Assembly: GCF_910591885.1 (NCBI RefSeq)
Contig: NC_063270.1
Coordinates: 3,906,001-3,970,000, forward strand
DNA: 64,000 nucleotides
Origin: Bombus terrestris
Lineage: Eukaryota > Arthropoda > Insecta > Hymenoptera > Apidae
Direction: 5' to 3'
Below the pieces are notes generated by a model. It had not been told where the DNA came from, made no database searches, and was given only the letters and a program-made list of their open reading frames with translations. This document shows, piece by piece, positions 57,058 through 64,000 of the stretch; the stretch's first letter is position 1; every line of letters starts with the position of its first letter. Position numbers and translations under genes: made by a program.

Positions 57058-60000
57058 TTACTGCTCATCTCGTCCTCTCAGCCAGTTCAGAATACTGGGC
57101 TGGTCTCCTTCTACGGTTTGCCGTTGTTTCATGATCTTGCCCTCATTGCTCCGCGTAGTTGTTGTTTCGCTCGTTCTCCTCCTTGCCTCTTCCCAGGCCT
57201 TCGCTGTCACCCTCCTGTGACACATGACGGTCTTGCAGAATTGCCTGAATTTATTCCAGCTCTCGTCCTTGGCGGTCACCGTGGCGATCAGATTGCCCAC
57301 GTCTATCTTCCCGCCCAGAGCGTTCTCCAGCTCGATCCTTCTGTCCGTCCACTTCGGGCACGCGAAGAGGGCGTGCTCTGCATCGTCGTTCGGGTCTCCG
57401 CAGTCGAGGCAGTTGCTGTCGCTGTCCCTGCCAATCCTTTTCCTGTAGACACCGAAGCTCCCATGCCCGGTTAGCAGCTGCATGGTGTGGTGATCGATGT
57501 CCATCTTCTTTTTGGTAAATAGCCACGCACTCGGTATTAGTTTCTTTGTGATATTTTCTTTTTTGTAGTTGTTTCACTCCTTCTGCCAGTCCTCTTGGGC
57601 CTTCTTGCGAATCGCCTCCAGTTCCTCCTTCAGCTTGGAGCCGTCATCCGTGCCAATCCTGGTCCCATGGTTCTTGTTCCTCTCGAAGGTCTCTCCGAGC
57701 ATCTTTATCTTTATGTAGATCGGGAGATTCCCGGTCAACACGCAAAGTGCCGCGTGGGAGACGGTACGGTATGCCGTCGTTGTTATGCACAGGGCCGTTC
57801 GTTGTGCTCGTTTCAGCTTTTTCCTGTTCCTATCGGTATTCGCTGCTTTAGCCCACACCGGTGCTCCGTAGGTTACGATGGACTCCCACACATTGTAGTA
57901 GAGCCTGCGAGCCAGGCTGGGCGGCCCATTGATGTTGGGTAGGATTCCCTTAAGGGCTCCTATTAACTTGTCGGCTCTGTTACACACCATCTCGATATGC
58001 GCACCGAACCTCCGACTGGAGTCGATGACGACTCCGAGATACCTGATGCGATCGACCGTTTCGATGTCCGAGGAGCCCAACCTGAGTTTCACCACTCTCG
58101 GCACTCGCAAGCTTGTGATGAGCATAACCTCCGTCTTTTCCCTCGCCAGGGTGAGCCCGACACTCATGCACCAATCGTTGGCGATCCTTAGCATCGTGTT
58201 GACCTTGACGGAGGCATCTTCGCTCCTCCCGACGGAACATGTGATGGCCAGATCATCCGCGAAGGCGGTTGCTCTGACCATTGGCATGTTGTCGAGTCTC
58301 TCGAGCAACCGGTCGTATACCAAGTTCCACAGGAATGGTCCGAGGATGGATCCCTGCGGGACTCCCGCCGCCACCTCGTGCTCCACCGTGCCGTGCTGGT
58401 TGCTCACGATGATCCTCCTTCCGGATAGGTAACTGCCGATTAGTCTTTTGACCTTCCATGGCAGCTTCCTCTTGTCAAATTCCTCGTATATGCTCTTCCA
58501 GCTGAGCGAATTGAAGGCATTGCTGATATCCAGGGTGGTCATCACGCATATTACCTTCTTCTGTTTGCAGATGTTGGCAAACTTCATCACCTGCGTGATG
58601 GCATCTACTGTGCTCCTCTTCTTTCTGAAGCCATATTGCCTCCGATGGAACGGGTCCGTCCCGATGCATCTCTCGATGATCCTCTTAAAGCATTTTTCCC
58701 AGATCTTGCTCATGGTTGGGAGTATGCTTATCGGCCGGTACGCGTTGGGGAGACTGGGATCCTTTCCCGGTTTCCTTAGCAGTATTGCTCTGGCCGTCTT
58801 CCAGCAGTCTGGGATCCTTCCTGATTCGGTGATGCCGTTGAACGCCCTTGTCACGAGTTCGCTCCTGCGACTCGCTACCAGCTTCGCGATCTCGCCCGGC
58901 ACGCCATCGGCTCCTGCAGCCTTCTTGGAGTTCATTCTTCCGGCGGCATCGACGACAACGCCTTCGCCGATGGCGACGCTGAGGCTAATATCTCCTTCTT
59001 CTTCGGGCTCTGCCTCTTCGCGGCCCTCATAATGGGGGGGTCCGTGTCCCAGGGTGAATAGCCTCTGTAGGACTGCCTTCACCATGTCGATCGGCATGTC
59101 GTTTGTTGGACCCTTGCTTTTACATTTCTTCATGACCGTGCGATAGGGTTTGCCCCAAGGGTCGCTCTCCAGTATCTTGCAGTATTCTGCCCAAGCTGTT
59201 TTTTTGCTACAGGCGATCTCCTTTTTTAACTGCCTACGGATCTCCTTGAAGGCGTTGACGAGGGGCTCGGTGTTGCCGGCATTCTTCTTTCTTTCTCTCG
59301 TCACCTTCCTGAGCGCTTTGTGCGCCTGCGCTCTCAGTTCCGCGATCATCGGGTTCCACCAGTAGTTCGCGTACTTGCGGCTCGCCGCGCCGTTCGACTT
59401 CCTTAGCATCCCTTCGCACGCACCTTCTATGCTCTTTTGCAAGAGCTCGGCCCCATCCTCACCGCTAGCCGCGTTGAGGTCCTCCTTCTTCAGTGTGTCG
59501 TCGAATCTGCTCAGGAACTCCTCCGGCGACATGTCCTTGGTCACGTACCTGTAGAACTTCGATACGGTTCGGGTCCTCCTCGTCTTAAACCTGTGGAGCA
59601 CGTACAGATGGTCCGAGGCCGAGTATTTGTCCAAGACCGCGCTTCCGGCGTGTATCTCGCTGACCTTGTTGGATACGCTTATTATGTCGGGGAAGCTCGT
59701 CTTCCCGTTCATGAAGAAGGTGTACTTTTCCTTGAGCCTCAATGGAAACACCCGGTGGGCGCTTAGTGCCTCCATTAAGACTCTCCCTCTCTTGTCTGTG
59801 GTCGATCCTCCCCAACATGTTGACTTTGCGTTGAAGTCTCCGGCCACGACGACCTTGTCGTGTCTTCTAGCAACGCTCTTCGTCATAGCCGACAGCGTGT
59901 CTATGTATTTGCAGTAATCTGGCTTATTTATGTTGGGCGAACAGTATCCGCTGAAGCAGAAGACGTCGCCAACACGGACGCCCACTATCCCGTCGCTCTT

Positions 60001-60204
60001 GACCTCCGATGTTTCATCAGGCAGCTTGCCATTGAGGAGTGTGACCCATATCGAGGCGTCTCCTTTGGTGTCATTAAACCAGTGCGGTAGCTGCCTATTC
60101 GGCTCGGAAATTATTATTATATCCGGCCTAAGTTCGATCGCGCATTGGTGCATCATGTCCTGCGCCAGCTTGCATCTGTTGAGGTTTATCTGCAGTATCC
60201 TCAT
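57058..60204 (-). pseudogene. Element G ORF2: R1-clade endonuclease/reverse transcriptase with one TGA
   Basis: A 1048-residue frame interrupted once. The ATG (60204-60202) overlaps the ORF1 stop as ATGA. The N-terminal AP endonuclease starts MRILQINLNRCKLAQD (residues 1 to about 220, with ISEPNRQ, AGDFNAKS and SASDHL). The reverse transcriptase spans about 430-720, with ILPTMSKIWEKCF, FGFRKKRSTVDAI-type motifs, TTLDISNAFNSLSW, GVPQGSILGPFLWN and the catalytic FADD in ATAFADDLAI. The C-terminal part after residue 900 has LLTGHGSFGVYRKRIG and the Cys/His motif CLDCGDPNDDAEHALFAC, typical of R1 clade. TGA at 57576-57574 (codon 877, after EDWQKE) probably replaces TGG; reading continues in the same frame to 57058. 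Confidence 0.92.
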
Positions 60205-60991
60205 TTACTCGCTTTCAACCGCCTTCTATATTCTGGACAAGCCAGGGATCCGGTTACGTGGTCAAATTTCACTCCTTTCTCCTTGCTGCAGATGGAGCAG
60301 CAGGGTGCGTTGACGCAGGCAGCTATCGTGTGGTCTTTGGCTCCGCACTTCCTGCAAATCTCCTTTCCAGGGCTTATCGCCGTGCACTTGTTCGCGATAT
60401 GCCCAAACATGTGACATCTGAAGCACTTTACCACATTTGGTAGTGCCTTTATCGAGGCTATCGTCAAGCCGGTTCTGATCTTCCGGCTCGCCCCCTCTTT
60501 GGCCAGATAGGCTTTCGGCATCGTCACTATTGCCGATTGGGTGCCCCACGGCGCCATTTTTAGGGTCTTTACTTCGACCTCAGTGATGTCGCTTACGCCC
60601 AGTTGCTCTACTATCTCCCTGGCTAGTTCTTCCTTGCCTACGAGCGGGTCTATATCCCTGATCTCTACGGAGGTCTTGTCGCGCATTGGTAGCGCTCTCA
60701 CCTTGCCTCTTAGCGCCGTGTTCATATCCGTCGCGATCTTTTTGGCGTTGCTACCTGCTTTCAGCTCGATCAGGATGTCACCTGTTCTGGTCCTCCTGAT
60801 CCCGCAGCTCTCTTTGAGGGTTTCCCTTGCCCCCATCAAGTCTTTGTAGACCTGGATCCACTCCTTGTCCTGCCCTACTTTGACGAGGATGGCTTCGGGT
60901 CTGTTACGTATCCTCTTCGGTCCCTCCGGCCTCTTTGGCTTGTCCAATGCCGCCCTTCCTGCGCTCGCCTTCCTGACCACCGTCGGGGTGT
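60201..60991 (-). CDS. Element G ORF1: Gag-like zinc-knuckle protein, 5'-truncated
   Basis: The frame is open from the element's truncated 5' end (no ATG; a GTG occurs at 60980) to TGA at 60201-60203, about 260 residues. R1-clade ORF1 proteins are usually much longer, so the N-terminal part is missing. Visible parts: a basic start, a globular middle (ILVKVGQDKEWIQVYKDL to SVEIRDIDPL), and three zinc knuckles at the C-terminus (CFRCHMFGHIANKC, CRKCGAKDHTIAAC and a longer CSICSKEKGVKFDHV motif). The stop overlaps the ORF2 start by four bases, suggesting coupled translation. Confidence 0.88.
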
Positions 60992-61005
60992 CAGAATAGT
61001 TATTT

Positions 61006-61500
61006 AAGATTTTAAAGACTGAAGAAGAAAGATCGGTAACTCAGGACGTTGAAAATCGATTCTTGATTTTCAGGTAAACATTGTATTAAAGACTTGTTAT
61101 TTCCCGTTTATATAATTATTGTTATTTATTGTTATAAACGCATATTAATTGTTGTTTATTTTTGTATTTTATTAATTACTTCATAATAAAAACTCGATTT
61201 TCAGACTACAGAATCGATCCCTGAATTATGCCCAGATTTACGATCTTACATATATATACACATATCTATAGATAAACAAAATGTTATTGTCAAACAAAAT
61301 CAAAATCAACACATGGAACGTCAGGATAAATTTAGTGAAACTTGTCCATACACCAAGAATGTACAACAGGAGAAATTCCTCCCTGACTAGAAGAATGATG
61401 ACGCAAATGAGCATCCAGGACTTTGACAGGAATTTCCTTAGAGAAACGAACCTTCGCACAGTCATGTGTATTCTCTTCGTGAGCCATTCACGTATCTTTT
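61006..61500. other. non-coding DNA between elements G and F
   Basis: An AT-rich stretch that was contiguous with 56819 before G inserted. No gene was recognised. The reading frames around 61238-61645 show no family motifs. Confidence 0.45.
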
Positions 61501-61632
61501 CACTCCTGCTCGGACAGCCGAGGAGGACGGACGTGTCTAGACGGTCGTCCTCTCCAGGTATAAGTGAATAGTGAAAAAGTGCTTCAAAGTAATAGTGCTG
61601 CAAAGTGATAGTGAGGAGGAAATAAAATAGCA

Positions 61633-62987
61633 ATGCAGATACCAACTATAAACATAGCAACAAAAGGAGAAACATATTATATAAAAAACAAACAAATTAA
61701 TATGGAGACAGAAGAAACAAAAGAGCATCGGGGACAGGAAGATAGCAATTCAGAATATGAAAGATACTACCAGGACGAAAGCTGGAAGCTAGCGAAGGCT
61801 AGCAAAAAACGCAAAACAACTACAGACATAAGTGCCATAGGAAACCCAGCTACAGAAAAGCAGCGATGGCTGCAAGAATTACCATTAAGTAACTCCTTCA
61901 GCTCACTAACGGAAGAAATAGACGCTGACCCCATAAATAAAACCACTATCCAAACAAATCATATTACAAAACCACCACCAATCTTTGTTGAGGCCTAAAT
62001 AATAGACCCGCTCATCGATCTACTAAATAATCTAGATGAGAAATCAACTACACAATAAAGCAAACAAAATTGGAACAAGTAAAAATACAAACAAACACCC
62101 CAGAAACATTTAGGAAAGTTATAAAAGCATTAAAAGAAAAAAATGCTATTTACTACACGTATCAGCTTAAAACTGAAAGGAGCTATAAAATTGTCATAAG
62201 AGGATTGCATCCTAAAACGAACATACATAAACTAACTGATGAGTTAGCTAAAATTGGTCATCAAACAAGAACAATAAACAATATAACAAGATTCGACACA
62301 AAGCAACCATTACCACTATTCTTAATAGAACTGGAACCCAGAAACAATAACAAGGAAATATATGATATCAAACAAATACTAAACACAATAGTAACAGTCG
62401 AACCACCACGACACAAAAAAGATATACCTCAATGCATGCGGTGTCAACAATACGGACACACTAAAAATTATTGCAACAGAAGCCCAGCTTGCGTCAAGTG
62501 CGCAAAAAATCACTTAACTATACACTGCCCATATTCTGGAAAAATAGAAAAAGTTAAATGCTACAACTGTAACGGAAACCACCCAGCCAGCTATAAAGGA
62601 TGTGAAGTAAGAAAACAATTACAACATAAACTGTTCCCGCCCCTACGAAGCAGGACAATCACTAACACACAAGCCCAACAGGACAGCACAAAACCTGAAA
62701 TAATACCAAATACAGAGCAAGCAATAAACACCAAACCTATCAGCACCAACACCATTGGTGGTCTAAGCTATGCTCAAGTAACCAGCCAACCAACACATAC
62801 ACACAACCAATACCACAGCAATAGTAACAATGACAGTGCAGAAATCAAAGAACTGCTCAAACAATCCATAAAGAACACCGAAATGCTAACCAGAATGATA
62901 AGCGAACAAATCGCAGTACTCAAACAGCAAACCCAACAAATCACAGTCATGCTACAACTAATTACAAACGTGCTAAGCAAAAAATAA
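61633..62987 (+). pseudogene. Element F ORF1: Gag-like protein with a nonsense codon and frameshift
   Basis: Starts MQIPTINIATKGETYY at 61633. The first part is open to TAA 61996-61998, which sits where E has a Gln codon (DAQIIDPL in E). About 50-60 bases later, near 62048, a small deletion shifts the frame to the one open from about 62050 to 62987. That second part has the PRE_C2HC-type region (YKIVIRGLHPKTN to LPLFLIELEPRNNNKEIY), two zinc knuckles (CMRCQQYGHTKNYC, CVKCAKNHLTIHC) and a third motif CYNCNGNHPASYKGC. The C-terminal helix EIKELLKQSIKNTEMLTRMI is probably a coiled coil. The stop TAA at 62985-62987 follows an A6 run. Confidence 0.9.
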
Positions 62988-64000
62988 AAACGGACACTCT
63001 AAAAATAGCAGCCTGGAACTCAAACGGCCTACAACAACGGGCCCTCGAAATTAAAACATTCATATACAATAATAATATAGACATACTACTTGTCTCTGAA
63101 ACACACTTCACTACAAAAAGCTACTTGAAAATACCATACTACACCATATATGATACCAAACACCCCTCAGGAAAAGCTCACGGAGGGACAGCAGTGATAG
63201 TCAGGAACGATATCAAACATTATCTACACAGCCAAGTTAACAAAGAATATTTACAAGCAACCACTGTTACAGTTCAAACTAGCAGCAACTACTTCCAGTT
63301 GTCAGCAGTATATGTGCCTCCGCGACACAAAATAACAACACAAATGTGGGAAGAATACTTCCAGGACCTAGGGGACAAGTACATCGCAGCGGGAGACTAT
63401 AACTCAAAGCACACGCTTTGGGGGTCAAGAAACATTACACCTCGAGGCAAAACACTGGAAAAATACATTAGAAATAATAACCTCAATATATTATCCACAG
63501 GAACACCGACACATTGGCTGACTGACCTGAACAAAAAACCAGATCTTCTGAACTTTGCAGTTACAAGGGGACTAAACACAAATAAACTAAAAATAACACC
63601 CAACCTCGAGCTCAGCTCCGATCATACACCCATAATAATTGAATACAGAAACAAACCAATACACTATAGCAAACCAGAAACACTATGCAATAAAACCACC
63701 AAATGGCAAACTTTCAAAGAAATAATAGAAAGCAAAATAAACTGCAACATCCCGTTAAAAACTCCTGAACACATAGAACAGGCAGTAGCAACATTGACAG
63801 CAACTATTCAAGAAGCAGCAAGGATAACCACTACACCCGAACCAACCAGCAGACAAACAATAACAATCCCGCAAGAAATACTTGACAAAATCAAAGAAAA
63901 AAGAAAAGCAAAAGCAAAATGGCAAAAATACAGATCCCGAGAAAACAAAAAACACTTAAACAAACTTGCAAAGAAAATAAAAAACAAAATAAAGGAGCAC
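62984..64000 (+). CDS. Element F ORF2 (endonuclease), 3'-partial and without an ATG
   Basis: The frame is open from 62984 to the window end (339 codons) in the -1 frame relative to ORF1. There is no ATG near its start: it reads KTDTLKIAAWNSNGLQ directly from the ORF1 stop region. AP endonuclease motifs are intact: SETHFTT near residue 42, GKAHGGTAVIV, AGDYNSKHTLWGS and SSDHTPII. A basic linker (KEKRKAKAKWQKYR) follows and the RT lies beyond the window. The intact copy of this linker shows where solo LTR 2 entered element E. Translation probably depends on frameshifting or non-AUG/reinitiation. Confidence 0.88.
   Translation, partial: MKTDTLKIAAWNSNGLQQRALEIKTFIYNNNIDILLVSETHFTTKSYLKIPYYTIYDTKHPSGKAHGGTAVIVRNDIKHYLHSQVNKEYLQATTVTVQTSSNYFQLSAVYVPPRHKITTQMWEEYFQDLGDKYIAAGDYNSKHTLWGSRNITPRGKTLEKYIRNNNLNILSTGTPTHWLTDLNKKPDLLNFAVTRGLNTNKLKITPNLELSSDHTPIIIEYRNKPIHYSKPETLCNKTTKWQTFKEIIESKINCNIPLKTPEHIEQAVATLTATIQEAARITTTPEPTSRQTITIPQEILDKIKEKRKAKAKWQKYRSRENKKHLNKLAKKIKNKIKEH

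Larger units (their letters stand above)
56834..60991 (-). mobile_element. Element G: GC-rich R1-clade retrotransposon
   Basis: A 4.16-kb minus-strand LINE with a poly(A) tail (T-run at 56834-56852, one C interruption), a 3' UTR, a long ORF2 and a 5'-truncated ORF1. A perfect 14-bp target duplication CAGAATAGTTATTT flanks it (56820-56833 and 60992-61005). GC content is visibly much higher than in host DNA and in the Jockey copies. The ORF2 start MRILQINLNRC and C-terminal Cys/His motif place it in the R1 clade, though it is not in rDNA. It is 5'-truncated inside ORF1 at about 60990. Confidence 0.93.
61501..64000 (+). mobile_element. Element F: second copy of the E family, + strand, runs off the window
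   Basis: A plus-strand Jockey-clade element homologous to element E along ORF1 and the visible part of ORF2, in opposite orientation. The 5' UTR probably begins near 61500: a segment with ACAGCCGAGGAGGACGGAC resembles the DNA upstream of ORF1 in E. Element F lacks the solo LTRs that split E. It is cut by the right edge of the window within ORF2. Confidence 0.85.

Noticed and set aside
57028..60849. Long plus-strand frames across element G
   Set aside because: They are antisense shadows kept open by high GC content; the minus-strand frames carry all the recognisable motifs.
61238..61645. Overlapping 96- and 135-residue frames left of element F
   Set aside because: No motif is visible. The right part is probably the 5' UTR of element F.

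Overview
The window is a stretch of insect nuclear genome. The unique DNA is AT-rich, the genes are split by short AT-rich introns, (TA)n and CTAT-type microsatellites and small inverted-repeat DNA transposons are present, and the retrotransposons are arthropod-type (Jockey, R1, Gypsy). Hymenoptera, perhaps a bee, is my best guess from the protein sequences. That assignment is inference and was not tested by any search.

Left part (1-36 kb): three host genes, all on the + strand. (1) Inositol-pentakisphosphate 2-kinase (IPPK): five exons at 2925-5281; the 5' coding exon(s) were not found and probably lie left of the window. (2) Neurofibromin (NF1): 23 coding exons at 8406-27236. My splice model gives an uninterrupted 2743-residue frame covering the RasGAP, Sec14-PH and C-terminal HEAT-like regions. 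A 20-codon first exon lies 2.5 kb upstream of exon 2. (3) Electron-transfer-flavoprotein:ubiquinone oxidoreductase (ETF-QO): 8 exons at 32399-35944, 606 residues, starting with a 34-nt exon. Introns and intergenic DNA hold a 610-bp piggyBac-type MITE with TTAA ends, several other inverted-repeat MITEs and microsatellites.

Right part (37-64 kb): a retrotransposon graveyard with readable insertion order. One old minus-strand Jockey-clade element (here 'E') is scattered from about 37.1 to 54.6 kb. It has been split by two near-intact Jockey elements of another family (A, 38.5-42.8 kb; B, 43.0-47.2 kb), a 5'-truncated third Jockey type (C, 47.3-49.3 kb), a tRNA-like/SINE-like insertion (X, itself split by B and C), three related solo LTRs and one short solo LTR. 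Most insertions keep perfect target-site duplications, and removing them rejoins the reverse-transcriptase reading of E across most junctions. To the right lies a decayed Gypsy pol (54.6-56.6 kb). Next is a GC-rich R1-clade element (G, 56.8-61.0 kb) with a 14-bp target duplication and a single nonsense codon. Last is a second copy of the E family (F), in + orientation and running off the window edge.

The host genes encode unrelated housekeeping and signalling functions: inositol phosphate synthesis, Ras regulation, and mitochondrial fatty-acid/amino-acid electron transfer. I see no operon-like relationship. The most interesting observations are the dated nest of insertions with nearly all long elements antisense to the + strand, a sharp identity switch between A and B suggesting chimeric retrotransposon origin, the ATG-less ORF1/ORF2 junction of family E/F with an A6 run at the stop codon, and a possible stop-codon readthrough extension of neurofibromin.
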